Notes: a model not told the origin generated them from the sequence alone. 64,000 nucleotides of DNA from Aristolochia californica (GCA_029961685.1 JARWKL010000002.1:16646908-16710907); one strand, 5' to 3'. Positions 42,780 through 54,465 are shown, counted from the first letter of the stretch. Numbers and translations: made by a program.

Positions 42780-43213
42780 TGTTGAATTTATAGAAAAGAG
42801 AAATACTTCATTGACTTGTTGTAATCAGTGTACATGAACCTTTATTTATAATAGAGGAAGGTAGTAGAGTCCAATTACAATAAAACTAACATTGTCCCAA
42901 TTACACTCAAACTCTAACACTTAAGGTAAGTCATAGCATAATTAAATAACTCAATATGATAAAAGACAAAAACATAACTGAAACTAATACTCTTCTTAGA
43001 CGTGACCATAAGAAAAAGATACTCTTGTGAGTCCTTCTTGATCTTCTAACTGATGTGATAAGGATGTCAGCTCATGGTAATCATTGTGGGTCCTACTTCT
43101 TATGTGTTTGAGCCCATCTTGTAAGTCTTCTTTGGTCGTGTGGTCCATCTTATAATACTCTTAGGTATGTGGGTCTTCCTTGGTTGTGTGGGCTTGGGCC
43201 CTATCTTCCCACA
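42780..43213 (-). repeat. N4 5' LTR (434 bp)
   Basis: TGTTGAATTTATAG to CTATCTTCCCACA. TATA-like TTTATTTATAATAG near 42840 in the strand-complement sense. Confidence 0.88.
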
Positions 43214-43218
43214 TCCTT

Positions 43219-44157
43219 AGCTCATCCACACTTCCATACTTTGATGAAATCAGTCCTACGTTGCTACAGATTCTTGACCCATATTCTACTACTATCCCCT
43301 AGTGATGTTCCATCGGCTATGTACTCCGGTAATAGGGTTACATCATCTTCCAACCGTGGATGTTGCAGAAATTTTAGAGGGGGCCACACAAGGGGTGGTA
43401 GAACGGGTCATCCCTATTCACGCACTGAGCCTCACATATGCACCTACTATGGTGGTCAGAACCACCTTGTGGAAAACTATTGGAAGCTTCATGGCAAGCC
43501 TGATTGGGCCATGACTAACCCAACCTCCATTAATTTTAATAAACAAGAAGAAAAGGCTAACTCCCAATCCGAAGAAATGACTCTTACTATTAAAGACTAT
43601 GCCACGTTTCGATGATGAAGTCGCTCATGGAGTCTTCCCTTGCACTGGTAGCTACCATTGCTACCACCATTGATTCAGGTATGTTTTATTCCTCTTCCTC
43701 TTCCACCTCTTGGATCATAGACTTGGGGCCTCCAAACACCTATTAGTTAATAAACAAATGCTTAATTCCTTATCTCCAAATTTTCCCAATAAATTTGTTA
43801 CTATTGCTAATGGTACCCAAACCAAAGTACTTGGCAAAGGTTCCTCATCTATCACATCTTCTATCCCTCTTCAAGATGTCTTATTTGTCCCTCAATTTCC
43901 TTTAAATTTGCTTTCGATTAGCCAAATCACAAAAAATCTGAATTGATCTGTCACCTTCTCCCCCTCTTCTTCTACATTTCAGGATCTAGCTATGAAACTA
44001 GTGATTGACGGGGGCCATGAAAAAGGGAGTTTGTACTACTTCAACCTTCCTCCATTAGCTACCTTATCATCCACTACATCCAAGGCACAACTTTGGCACA
44101 ACCGGCTTGACCATCCTTCTTTACCTTCTCTTTGTCATTTACTTCCTTCATTAATAT
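43219..44157 (+). pseudogene. C5 gag C-terminus, zinc knuckle and protease
   Basis: After N4 the frame resumes with LPYFDEIS-like text, then FRGGHTRGGRTGHPYSR and the knuckle CTYYGGQNHLVENY, in which the second and last Cys are both Tyr, so it cannot bind zinc. Protease reads TSWII, a one-base change, then GASKHLLVNKQ. PLQDVLFVPQFPLNLLSISQ and the pre-integrase block LWHNRL follow. TRIM-B4 cuts it at 44162. Confidence 0.82.
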
Positions 44158-44162
44158 CTCTT

Positions 44163-44493
44163 TGTTAAGCACCTAGCCATTACTACCTAAAAGACCATCC
44201 TGTTAGGAGTCAGAAGGCATAGGTACTTAGCCCAGGACCACAACATCACACCCACCTTCACGAGCCAACATCCATGGTGGCCCACTCTTGCGATGGCCCA
44301 CTCTAGTTTCTGCTAGGTCGCCCCCTCGGCGCAGGACTCTTCAAGTGCCGGTCAAGACTCTTCAAGCGCCAGTATTCGAACTCGCGACGTAGCGCCTGCT
44401 CTGATACCAAATGTTATGCACCTAGCCAATACTACCCAAAAGACCGACCTGTTAAGAGTGGAAGGCATAGGTACTTAGCCCAAGACCACAACA
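44163..44493 (-). mobile_element. TRIM-B4 (331 bp)
   Basis: LTRs 44163-44245 (83 bp) and 44412-44493 (82 bp), TGTTA(A/T)GCACCTAGCC to ACCACAACA. PBS complement GCTCTGATACCA at 44398-44409. Flanks ctctt and ctctc. B-box-like complement ATTCGAACTCGCG near 44373. A short direct repeat, GACTCTTCAAG(T/C)GCC, lies in the body. Confidence 0.9.
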
Positions 44494-44498
44494 CTCTC

Positions 44499-45559
44499 TC
44501 TACTTTCAATTGTGAGGTTTATCAATTAAGTAAACATCATAGGAGTACATATTCTCCTCGCCTTACAACTACAAGTAATGCTCCTTTTTCTTTAGTACAC
44601 TCTAATGTATGGGGACCTTTGTGTGTCTCTAATATTTCTTATGTTAAATACTTTATAACGTTTGTTGATGATTTTGTCTGGGTCACATGGTTCTATCTCT
44701 TTAGAGAATGATCTGAAATACTTACTATCTTCAAAACCTTTCATGCTATGTTGTTAACTCAATTTGGCAAAACAAAAATCAAATCCTTAGGTTTGATAAC
44801 GATAAGGAATACTTGTCTGGTGAGTTCCAATCATTTTGTGAGGGTAATGGGCTTATCCATCAAACATCATGCGTCTGTACCCCTCAATAGAATGGTGTTG
44901 TTGAAAGAAAGAATTGTCATCTTCTTGAAGTACTTAGGGCCTCCCATACCCCATGAAGGTACCTTACTTTTATTGGACTTATGTTATACATACAACCTAT
45001 TTTCATATCAATAGGTTACCTTCATTTGTTCTTAGTCATAAAAATCCTTACTCTATATTATTTCTTGGTGAAGATCCCTTTTCCCTTCTCCTCAAGGTTT
45101 TTGGTTGTACATGTTTTGTCCATCTCACATCTCCACAAAAGAGTAAACTTGCTCCTCGTTCTACGAAGTGTAGTTCTTGGGGTAGTCTCGCACCCAAAAA
45201 AGGGTATGTCTGTTACAATCCTACCCTTCGTAGGATGCTTGTATCTAGGGATGTGACCTTCTTTGAGGACACCTCATTCTACTCCTCGAATGATGATCCT
45301 CTAGGTTTTCCATTTCATCCTATCACTCCTTGTCTACTTGTGCCCTTCAATGTCGATATTACTCAGCCCCTTGAAGCACTGGCAGACACCTCACCAGTTT
45401 AGTTTTCGGATCCACTCAAGGTAAGACCATCCCCTCTTATGTTTGGTCCAAAATTTGATTCTTGACCTATTGTTTTAAGAAAGGAACGTTGTTCCTATAC
45501 TAATTCTCACCCTATAGCCAACTTTATGTCTCACCATCGTTTGTCTTCCGCTTGCTCTC
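44499..45559 (+). pseudogene. C5 integrase and linker
   Basis: Blocks: STFNCEVY-like zinc region, VHSNVWGPLCVSNISYV (first catalytic Asp is Asn), FITFVDDF, TQFGK, VVERKNCHLLEV (Glu kept), PYFYWTYVIHTTYF, PLLKVFGCTCFVHL, KKGYVCYNPTLRRML and SRDVTFFEDTSFYSS. A Pro-rich linker with PIVLRKERCSYTNSHP follows. Several shifts occur. It ends at TRIM-B5. Confidence 0.83.
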
Positions 45560-45564
45560 AGTTC

Positions 45565-45903
45565 TGTTAAGCACTTAACCAATACTACCCAAAAGACCAG
45601 CCTGTTAGGAGCGGAAGGCATAGGTACTTAACCCCAGGACCATAACAGTACACCCCACCTTCGCGAGCTGACATCCACGGTGGCTTAACACTCAACAATG
45701 GGTTATGGGTCAAGATTCCATAATCCCTTATGACGACCATGTCCGGGGCTCGCGACACCAGTGCTGGGACTCCCCTTGCGGATTCAAACTCGCGATGTGG
45801 GAGCCCGCTTTGATACCAAATGTTAAGCACTTAGCCAATACTACCCAAAAAACCGGCCTGTTAAGAGCGGAAGGCATAGATACTTAACCCGAGGACCATA
45901 ACA
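45565..45903 (-). mobile_element. TRIM-B5 (339 bp)
   Basis: AGTTC on both sides (45560-45564, 45904-45908). Two 83-bp LTRs (45565-45647, 45821-45903), TGTTAAGCACTTA to GACCATAACA. PBS complement GCTTTGATACCA at 45807-45818, B-box-like complement GGATTCAAACTCG near 45780. The best defined copy of the family. Confidence 0.92.
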
Positions 45904-45908
45904 AGTTC

Positions 45909-46783
45909 CTTGCCTCTCTTTCCTTCTACTTCAATTCCGAAATCCTTTCATGAGGCCTTGCAGTATCCAGGATGGAAGGCGGATGTGGATGAGGAAATAC
46001 ATGCCTTATATGAGAATCAAACCTAGCATTTAACACCGCTCGCAAAAGGATAAAAATCAGTCGGTTGTAAATGGGTGTTTTCAGTTAAACATAACCCGGA
46101 TGGGTCCATTGCTCATCTTAAAGACCAACTCATTTCTAAATGATACACTCAGTGTTATAGAGTGGATTATGAGGAGACCTTTTCTCCTATTTCCATGTTA
46201 AATTCGAGACGTATCCTATGATCTCTTGCTACTACCTCATCAAGGCCCATAAATCAACTCGATATAAAGAATGTCATCCTAAATGGGGCTATCCCTAAGG
46301 AAATTTATATGGTTCAACAACCTGGTTATGTGGTTGAAGGGGAGTTTGTATGCCAGTTACAAAAGTCCTTATATGAGCTTAAACAGTCCCCTCGGATCCA
46401 GTTTGAAAATTTTAGCCAAGCACTACTAAGATTTGGCTTTCATTGGTGCACGGTAGATCATTTGGTATACTTTAAAGATACCTCAAAAGGAAAAACATTA
46501 TTGGCTGTATATGTTGATGTCATTATCCTAACCAGCGATGATGCAATTAGCATACAAGAGGTAAAAAATATGGTATGTCAGGAATTCAAAAATAAATATC
46601 TGTGACTGCTTAATTATTTTTTGGGCATAAAATTTCTTCAATCCAAACATGGGATAATATTGTCTCAACAAAAGTATGTTTTGGACCTCCTTGAAGAAAC
46701 AAGAATGAAGGGGTGTCAATGAGTTGACACACCTATGGATACGAATGTAAAATTATGTGCAATGACTGGAGAAGATATTGATA
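45909..46783 (+). pseudogene. C5 reverse transcriptase, main part
   Basis: WKADVDEEIHALYEN, VGCKWVFSVKHNPDGSIAHL, YEETFSPI, then QQPGYVVEGEFVC, YELKQSPRIQFENFSQAL and AVYVDVIILTS. The catalytic YVDD is YVDV, so the second Asp is lost. LLNYFLGIKFLQSKHGI and KYVLDLLEET follow. Stops are frequent. Cut by C6 at 46788. Confidence 0.85.
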
Positions 46784-46788
46784 TCGGT

Positions 46789-47170
46789 TGTAAAAGTTAG
46801 GATCCCATGAGAATGACTCTAGGCTAACATGGAAGAAGAAGGAGAGAGGAGAGAGGAAGGAGAAGGATGTGAGAGAGGATATTTTGGATTAAGGGAAGGA
46901 GAGAATGCATCGAGGGAAAAGAGAGGGTGGCTAGACGATTTCTGAAAGAGAGGAGAATGCTTGAATCACTCACCTCTTATCCAAAGCTCTTAATTGTAGT
47001 GTTACAATGCCCTTAGGGCTACAACTCAATAGATTAAAAGACGTTTTCACACAATGTATTTACATCTTTATTCCATCCTTATGGAACTTATCATAAATTA
47101 CCACTTTGCCACTCCTTTGACGTGTGGGCTTCTAGCCTTGAGCTTGTGGGCTTGAACCCATCTTCCAACA
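46789..47170 (-). repeat. C6 3' LTR (382 bp)
   Basis: TGTAAAAGTTAGGATCCC to CATCTTCCAACA on the + strand, the complement of the C2/C5 LTR type. Includes a purine-rich GGAGAGAGG tract. Confidence 0.9.
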
Positions 47171-48700
47171 CTCCCCCTCAAGCAAGAGGAGAAAATATAT
47201 CATAAATACCTAGCTTGCCACATATATAAGATAGAATTTTGGATGTAACCAGTTTGGTGAGGATATCAGCTTCTTTCTCTTGAAATGAAACATATTTAAG
47301 AGAGATTATTCCTGCTTGGAAATTTTCCCGTATAAAATGACAATCTACCTCAATATGTTTAGTTATTTCATGGAAGACTGGATTTGACGTAAGGTGAATA
47401 TCTGCTTAATTATCACAATGTAGACCCATGGAGCCTCCTTTATAAAATCCCAATTTGGTATGAAGAGTCTTTATCCATAAAAGTTCACTTACAGTGTGGG
47501 TCATATCTCAGTATTCTTCTTCAGCACTAGATCTTACAATTGTGTTTTGCTTTTTGCTTTTCCATGTGACCAAGTTCCCCCCAACAAGGGTACAATACCC
47601 AGACATAGATTTTCTATCATAGGGTGATCCAGGCCAATCTGCATCTGAGAAGCCTTCTATATTGAAGTGCCCATGTTTTTTATATAGCAATCCTCTTCCT
47701 ATAGCACCTTTTAGGCATCGTAGTATTCTCTCCAAATCTTTCCAGTGAGTAATTTGTGCATTAATTGACTTACCACTCTCACATCATATGATATATCTGG
47801 CTTGGTTACCGTGAGATAGATCAATTTTCCCATGAGTCTTTGATATTTGCCAGTGTCAACATCTTCTCAAGTTTTAGCACACAATTTTTCATTCGTATCC
47901 ATAGGTGTATCAACTGGTCTACAGCCATTCATTCCTATTTTTTCAAGAAGATCCAAGGTATATTTTCTTTGAGTCAATACTATTCCATGTTTTGACTAAA
48001 GAACTTCTATACCCAAAAAATATTTGAGCTTACCCAGATCTTTAGTCTTAAATTCTTGACATGTCATATTCTTCACTTCTTGTATACAATGAGCATCATT
48101 CCCAGTCAAGATAATATCATCAACATACACGGCCAATAATATCTTGCCTTTGATTGTATCTTTAACATATACTGAGTAATCAAACGAGCATCGATGAAAG
48201 CCAAATCGTAAAAGTGATTGACTGAATTTATCAAACCAAGCCCGAGGGGATTGTTTAAGCCCATATAAATATTTCTTTAACCGGCATACAGACTCCCCCT
48301 CAACTACATATCCTGGTGGTTGGACCATATAAATTTCTTCGCGTATATCACTATCTAAAAATTCATTTTTTACATCAAGTTGATATATGGGCCATGATGA
48401 GTTAGTAGCAATAGATAGGATGATATGTACCGAGTTCAGTTTTGCAACTAGAGAGAAAGTCTCTTCATAATCTACCCCATAGCACTAAGTGTAACCTTCA
48501 GCAACGAGTCATGCTTTAAGACGAGCAACCGACCCATCTGGGTTGTGTTTCACCGAAAATACCCTTTTACAACCAACTGGTATTTTTCCTTTTTGGAGTG
48601 ATACCAATGTCCAGGTTTGATTTTCATATAATGCATGCATTTCTTCATCCATAGTCGCCTTCCATCCTAGATGCTTTAGGGCCTCCTGATAGGATTGTGG
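47171..48700 (-). pseudogene. C6 RNase H and reverse transcriptase (minus)
   Basis: On the minus strand: RT starts at WKATMDEEMHALYENQTWTL, GCKRVFSVKHNPDGSVARLKA, then MVQPPGYVVEGESVC, YGLKQSPRAWFDK, AVYVDDIILTGNDAH (intact YVDD) and DLGKLKYFLGIEVL. RNase H follows with GFSDADWPGSPYDRKSMSGYC, WKSKKQNTIVRSSAEEEY and degraded [11 protein letters not shown] text. Shifts lie near 48500, 47990 and 47740. Domain order matches C2. Confidence 0.87.
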
Positions 48701-50023
48701 AATGGACACAACTAGACTAAAGAGAAGCAAGAAAATGAACACACTCAAAAGATAAGCGATGAGAAGATATAAATTTGGCAATTGGATGAGACGTAGTATA
48801 AGAACGGCGTTCCTTTCGTAACGTAATAGGCCAAGTATCAAATTCAGGCCCAAACATAGGAGGAGGAGATAGACTTACCTCGGGTGGATCCGACAACTTC
48901 ACATTTGAGTGGATGACTGGTGCTTCAGGGGGTTGAGTAATATCTCCAGTAAACAACACGAGCGGGCATGGAGTGGTAGGAGGAAATGTAAATCTTGGAG
49001 GAGCATCATGTGAGGAGTAGAAGGAAGTGTCTTCAAAGAAAGTCACATCCCGAGATACCATCAACCTCCGAAGGGTAGGATTATAAAAAATATTTCCTTT
49101 TTGAGTTTGAGAATACCCAAAAAAAATACACCTCAGAGACCGAGGATCAAGTTTACTCTTTTGTGGTGAAGTATCATGAACAAAATATGTGCAACCAAAA
49201 CTTTAAGAGGAAGAGAAAAAGGATCTTCACCATGAAACAAAAAAAATATGGAGTTTGATTGCTAAGCACTAATGAAGTTAACCTAATGATGAGAAAGCAT
49301 GTTGTAAGAATAACATGAGGCCAATAAAAGTAGGGTACCTTCATGGAGTCGAGGAGGCCCCAAGCAACTTCAAGGAGGTGACGATTCTTTCTTTCAGTAA
49401 CACCATTTTGTTGAGGGGTATAGGCGCATGATTTTTTATGAACAAGCCCATTACCCTCACAAAATGATTTAAACCCATTAGAAAAATATTCCTTAGCATT
49501 ATTAGTTCTAAGAATTTCAATTTTCTTCCCAAATTGCATCATTACCATTGCCTGAAACTTTTTAAAAATAGAAAGAATTTTTTATCTTTCTTTAAAATAA
49601 AAACAACCAAGTCACTCGGATAAAATCGTCAACAAAAGTAACAAAATATTGAACTTGAGAAATGTTAGAGACCATTAAAGGACCCCATACATCAAAGTGT
49701 ATTAATGCAAACAGAGCAGCACTAGTAGTTATAAGACGAGGAAAATATGTACTCCTAATATGCTTACTTAATTGACATGCCTTACAATTGAAAGTAGACA
49801 AAGATTTAAGAGATGGAACTAAATAACGAAGTGTCGAGATAGATGGATGACCAAGCCTGTTGTGCCAAAGTTGACCCTCAGATGTAGTGGATGAAATAGT
49901 AGCTTTTGGTGGAAGAGTAAAATTGTATAATCCCCTTTTTTCATGGCCACTACCAATCACCTGTTTCGTAGTTAGATCCTGAAATGTACACGAAGATGGT
50001 GAGAAGGTGACAGAGAAATTCAA
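48701..50023 (-). pseudogene. C6 integrase and linker (minus)
   Basis: On the minus strand: pre-integrase LWHNRLGHPSISTLRYL, zinc-ligand text FNCKACQLSKH, HFDVWGPLMVSNISQVQYF (first Asp kept), ILRTNNAKEYFSNGF (second Asp is Asn), GVTERKNRHLLEVAWG (Glu kept). VFGCTYFVHDTSPQ-like text, SRDVTFFEDTSFYSS and PITLRKERRSYTTSHPIA follow. Frames change near 49590 and 49170. Inactive. Confidence 0.87.
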
Positions 50024-50026
50024 TTG

Positions 50027-51035
50027 TTAGGTTAATTGACTAACGGAGATCAAATTTAACGGAAATTGAGGAACAAAAAACACATCTTGAAGAGGAATAG
50101 ATGCAGTAAGAGAGGAGAAACTCTTGACAAGCACCTTGATTTGGGAACCATTAGCAATAGTGACAAATTTATGAGAAAGAGATGGAGACGATGAATGAAG
50201 CATGTGTTTGTTACCTAACAAGTATTTGGAAGCCCCGGAGTCAATGATCCAAGAAGAAGTGGTTGAAGAGGAAGAAAGCATACCTGAGGCAATGGTAGTG
50301 GCAGCAATAGGTTCTGGTGGAGTAGAGGACTCCAATAAGGATTTCAACTTCTGAATTTCAGCATAGTCTTATGCAGTAATAGTCACATTCCAGGAAGGAG
50401 AATCAGCCATTTCCTCCTTTTTCTCAACATTATCAGAGGCTGGATTTACTGTGGCCCAATCAGGCTTGCCATAGAGATTCCAGCATGAATCCATAAGGTG
50501 GTTCTGACCACCATAGTAAGTGCACAATCAAGGCTCAGGGTAGGAATGAGCCAGACCCGTTCGACCACCCCAATTGTGGCCTCCTCTTGTATTTCTACAG
50601 AGTCCTCGGGATTGGGATGATGTACCCCGATTATTAGAGAACATAGTTGATGGTTCATCAATCGGAGGAGATGGATCAGGAATCCGTAACAATGTAGCAC
50701 TAAAGTCATCAAATGAGGGAAGAGCAAAGGAACTAAGAAGTTGAGTCTTAGCCACCTCTAGATAAGGCTTAATATTGGTAAGGCAAATAGCTATTGCTAG
50801 GGCCCGTCATTGTTTTTCTTGAACAACAATGTTGGTAGAGTATGGTTGAGAAATTTTTAATTCTTGGAGAAGGCCACGAAATCGAGCCAAAAACTCATGA
50901 ATATTATCTCCTTGTTTGGTAGCCTGCATACTTTGGAAAACATCATATACCCATTGCAAGGAGGCGGTACTTGAATAGAGCTTAGCACATGTGTCCCAAA
51001 TATCCTTGGATGTTTCCAAGTGGACCACATTGTTA
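50027..51035 (-). pseudogene. C6 protease and gag C-terminal part (minus)
   Basis: On the minus strand: MVHLETSKDIWDTCAKLYSS, NIHEFLARFRGLLQELK, AKTQLLSSFALPSFDDFSATL, a Gly/Arg-rich stretch, then a knuckle reading CTYYGGQNHLMDSC (second Cys is Tyr). Protease SSWIIDSGASKYLLGNK is intact in its core, and PLQDVFFVPQFPLNLISVSQ follows. Cut at 51035 by N5. Confidence 0.86.
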
Positions 51036-51040
51036 GCTAC

Positions 51041-53803
51041 TGTTGAATTTATGGAAAAGAGAAATAATTCATTAACTTATTTTAATCAGAGTACATGAAC
51101 CTCTATTTATAATAGAGGAAGGTAGTAGAGTCCAATTACAAAAAAAACTACATTTGTCCCAATTACACCCAAACCCTAACACTTAAAGATAAGTCTTAGC
51201 ATAATTAAATAACTCAATATAGATAAAAGATAAACATAAATCAAGCTAGAACTCTTATAGAACGTGACCATAAGATAAAGATGCCTTTGTGAGTCCTTCT
51301 TGATCTTCCAACTTTTATGATAAGGATGCTAGCTTGTGGTAATCATGGTGGGTCCTACTTCTTATGTGCTTGGGCTCATCTTGTGGGTCTTCCTTGGTCG
51401 TATGGCCCATCTTATAATACTCTTAGATATGTGGGCCTTCCTTAGTCGTGTGGGTTTGGGCCTATCTTCCAACACTCCCCCTCAAGTTGGGGGTGAGAGA
51501 ACAACATGAACTCCCAGCTTGCTGCAAATGATGTATAGAATTTTTCTGTATAAAATGGCGCATCTTCCAATATGCCTTCATCTTCCAACACTCCCTCTCA
51601 CACTGTTGCATCCTTCCATGAGGCCTTGCTGGCATAATATAAGTGAGAGTAAAAAACACTCTTAGCCGGTAAGACATTGCTCCACACTTTAGTCCTAATG
51701 TTGGATGTGGGGCACACTCCATCTTTTGTAGGTAGTGTGTCTATCGGCATTGTTCTGAAGTGTCCACCACCGTGTACCTCCATCGGACAATGACTCTCAA
51801 GTGGTAGAAGTAATAAAAGCCATTACAGGGGAGTAGTGGGTATATTTGTAATGGTGTCCCAATCCGGACACCGACTCTCATGGTATCCCAACTGTGATAT
51901 TTTTAGAGTTAAATTTATCTAGGTGTCCCAATCCGGTCACCGACTCTCATGGTGTCCCAACCATGATATTTTTTAGAGTCAAATAAGTTATTATATGAGA
52001 AAAGGTACTGAGGCCACCTCTTCTTCAATAATAATGTCTCATCAAAAGAGACATAATAGCAGCAGCTATAATGTAACGCAACCATCTTCCAACACATATA
52101 ACACAAACCAAAATAATAAACCTTGTAGAAGGATCCATGAAATAATCATAATCTGATATAAATATTTTTTCTTAGATGCATAAATTTCATCTTTGTGCTC
52201 CCCCTTCCTTGAATATTTTGGTCACATAAACTTATGTACAACATATGGAATAAAATACTTCTTTTTTGTACTTCTTCTACTTCACCCCCTCAAGCTGGGA
52301 GGTAATGGTAGTGATCCCAGCTTGAACCAAATATCACAGATGCAGCAATAAGCACAAATAAGATAGATGTAGTAATAAGCCCTTAAACCATGGAGAAGTG
52401 AGATATTTTTCTGATATAGCAACTCAAACAGTGATGCAAAACAAAGGTCATAAATTCGAATTTTTCAATACAATAGAATTCCAGTGTGACTTTTGATTCT
52501 TCCAATGACAATATATCTTTAAATATAGATCAGATTGACATGAAATTTTCTCCTTATCAAACTAGACTTAAATAAATTTTATCCAATTCTAACTTCTTTT
52601 CATAAAATATAATTATCAGAAGATAAATAATCTGATAGATTTCGGTCTCTGTCATCTAGCCGAACTAAGCACTGTTTCTCCAAATTTTCCTGCTGACCAT
52701 TGAATCTTCCAAGATCAATATCTCCTAATAAAAAACATAGATAGAGAATTGGTTGAATAGGTAAGAAAATAGACTTATAGATATTTATTTTGATATAAAA
52801 TTATCTATATAAAGTCTCGTTCTTTATAGCATACAATACCTCAGAAGTTGAAGCTTTCTGTTGCTACTCGAACCTTTTTTTCAATCTGGCATTCGATGCT
52901 TCAAATATTGATTTCTCTTGGTAGATAAATCTGATTGAAAATTAGTTGAATATGTAAGTGAATAGACTTAAAGATATTTATTTTGATATATATATATATA
53001 TATATATATAAAGTGTCTTTATTGATAACATAAAATACCTTTGAAGTTGAAGTTTTCTACTACAGCTCGAACCTCTTTCGCAATCTGTCCTTCGCTCAAT
53101 AAAATATCAATTTCTCTTTGTAGATAACTCCAAATGGAAAAAATCATTTTTCCTTGGAAAGTAGACTCAAATATATTTTCGTAAATATATAATTTACAAT
53201 ATAAAAATCTAAGTATAGATGTGAAAAATGCAAAGTAATCTATGGGTGTAGGGACTAAAAAAACTTAACTACGAACCTAGACTTAGGGTTTAGGGTTTAG
53301 AGAAAAGGATCTCATTATCTCTATGGGTTGACCAAGTCAACTCAAAGAACCTGCTCTGATACCATGTTGAATTTATGGAAAAGATAAATAGTTCATTGAC
53401 TTTATTAACTTATTTTAATCAAAGTACATGAACCTCTATTTATAATAGAGGAAGGTAGTAGAGTCCAATTACAATAAAACTACTTTTGTCCCAATTACAC
53501 CCAAACTCTAACACTTAAAGATAAGTCCTAGCATAATTAAATAACTCAATATAAATAAAAGACAAACATAAATCAAACTAGAACTCTTCTAGGATGTGAC
53601 CATAAGATAAAGATGCCTTTGTGAGTCCTTGATCTTCTAACATATATGATAAGGATGTCAGCTCGTGGTAATCGTGGTGGGTCTTACTTCTTATGTGTTT
53701 GGGCCCATCTACTGGGCCTTTCTTGGTCTAATGGCCCATCTTATAATACTCTTAGATATGTGGGCTTTCCTTGGTCATGCGGCCTTGGGTCTATCTTCCA
53801 ACA
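51041..53803 (-). mobile_element. N5, non-autonomous LTR element
   Basis: GCTAC at 51036-51040 and 53804-53808. LTRs 51041-51474 (434 bp) and 53365-53803 (439 bp), TGTTGAATTTATGG to TATCTTCCAACA. PBS complement GCTCTGATACCA at 53353-53364, polypurine complement CTCCCCCTCAAGTTGG at 51475. 2763 bp. The interior has a two-copy minisatellite (51847-51985), a second CCCCCTCAAGCTGGGAGG tract near 52285 and a (TA)n run at 52986-53011. No coding domain. Confidence 0.9.
51847..51985 (-). repeat. Minisatellite in N5 (about 70 bp x 2)
   Basis: Two units with GGTGTCCCAATCCGG(A/T)CACC, GACTCTCATGGT(A/G)TCCC and GTGATATTTT(T)AGAGT. They correspond in position to the arrays in N3 and N4. Confidence 0.8.
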
Positions 53804-53808
53804 GCTAC

Positions 53809-53864
53809 ATACTCTTCAATGTTGTTAATAAGCCAACTGATAACCATGTTATCATTTTTAACCC
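53809..53864 (-). pseudogene. C6 gag, middle fragment
   Basis: On the minus strand KWVKNDNMVISWLINNIEEYV, the gag segment between N5 and solo LTR S2. It links 54291 with 51035 and confirms both target-site joins. Confidence 0.8.
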
Positions 53865-53869
53865 ACTTG

Positions 53870-54285
53870 TGTTATGCATGCAATAACATTAAATGTTATG
53901 CATGTAATAACATTATTATTTTAGTTGTTTTATTTAATTTACTTTATTTTATTTCAGTTTTAGGTCATAGGGGTATTTTTGGAATATTTTATTTATAAGG
54001 GTATTTTTAGAATATTTTATTGTAAACCCTAAACGGATGAACCCTATTTAAGGGGTAAGAGTAATGAGAAACGGAAGCATTGAAGTATTAAGAATTAGGT
54101 TAAATTTAGCGTAAAGGGGCTTAGAGTTCTCTTCAACGAGCTCTAGGGTTTTCAAGTTTCCCTTTGGCTTGATCTTTCGTTTTCGTTTTCCATGTCTTCC
54201 TTCAATCCTTACTATCCGTACAGTAATCCGTGGCAGATTGCAGATCTACCCAAAGAATCCTTGTGCCAGATTCGGGACCGTAACA
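53870..54285 (+). repeat. S2, solo LTR (416 bp), gypsy-like
   Basis: ACTTG on both sides (53865-53869, 54286-54290) restores the C6 gag text CCCACTTGTGGTAGG. Starts TGTTATGCATG and ends GGACCGTAACA. The first 24 bp are duplicated (TGTTATGCATG(C/T)AATAACATT). CCTATTTAAGGGG and the layout of the 3' half resemble G1 and G2 LTRs, hence the tentative gypsy call. No body. Confidence 0.85.
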
Positions 54286-54290
54286 ACTTG

Positions 54291-54465
54291 TGGTAGGCTT
54301 CATCTTCTTCATCAATTGAATGAGGGATTTTGATAACATGACTGAAAAGGTCACAAGTAATGAGAACCCTCCGTACCGATTGTGACCAAATGTGGTAAAA
54401 GACCTAAAAATGAAATTGTTGTAATTTGGAGTATGTCACCCTTATTAATCATATGTCCAATCTTC
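54291..54465 (-). pseudogene. C6 gag N-terminus (minus)
   Basis: On the minus strand, SQSVRRVLITCDLFSHVIK and PHSIDEEDEAYHK, the C2-type gag N-terminal half, preceded by frame-broken text. Joins 53864 once S2 is removed. Confidence 0.78.

Larger units (their letters stand above)
40496..43213 (-). mobile_element. N4, non-autonomous LTR element
   Basis: TCCTT at 40491-40495 and 43214-43218. Two 434-bp LTRs (40496-40929, 42780-43213), TGTTGAATTTAT to TCTTCC(A/C)ACA. The PBS complement GCTCTGATACCA is at 42768-42779 and the polypurine complement CTCCCCCTCAAGC at 40930. 2718 bp, no coding domain. The interior has a minisatellite (41100-41430), a copia-like CTCCCCCTCAAGCTGG tract again near 41703 and two copies of a TCGAACCT(C/T)TTT-containing block (about 42240-42340, 42430-42530). 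Confidence 0.9.

Noticed and set aside
52986..53011. (TA)n run as a possible origin or regulatory site
   Set aside because: A simple microsatellite within N5; N4 has only ATATAT fragments there.
53278..53304. Telomere-like TTTAGGG repeats
   Set aside because: Only two units inside N5, at a position where N4 has one diverged unit. Too short to be an interstitial telomere.
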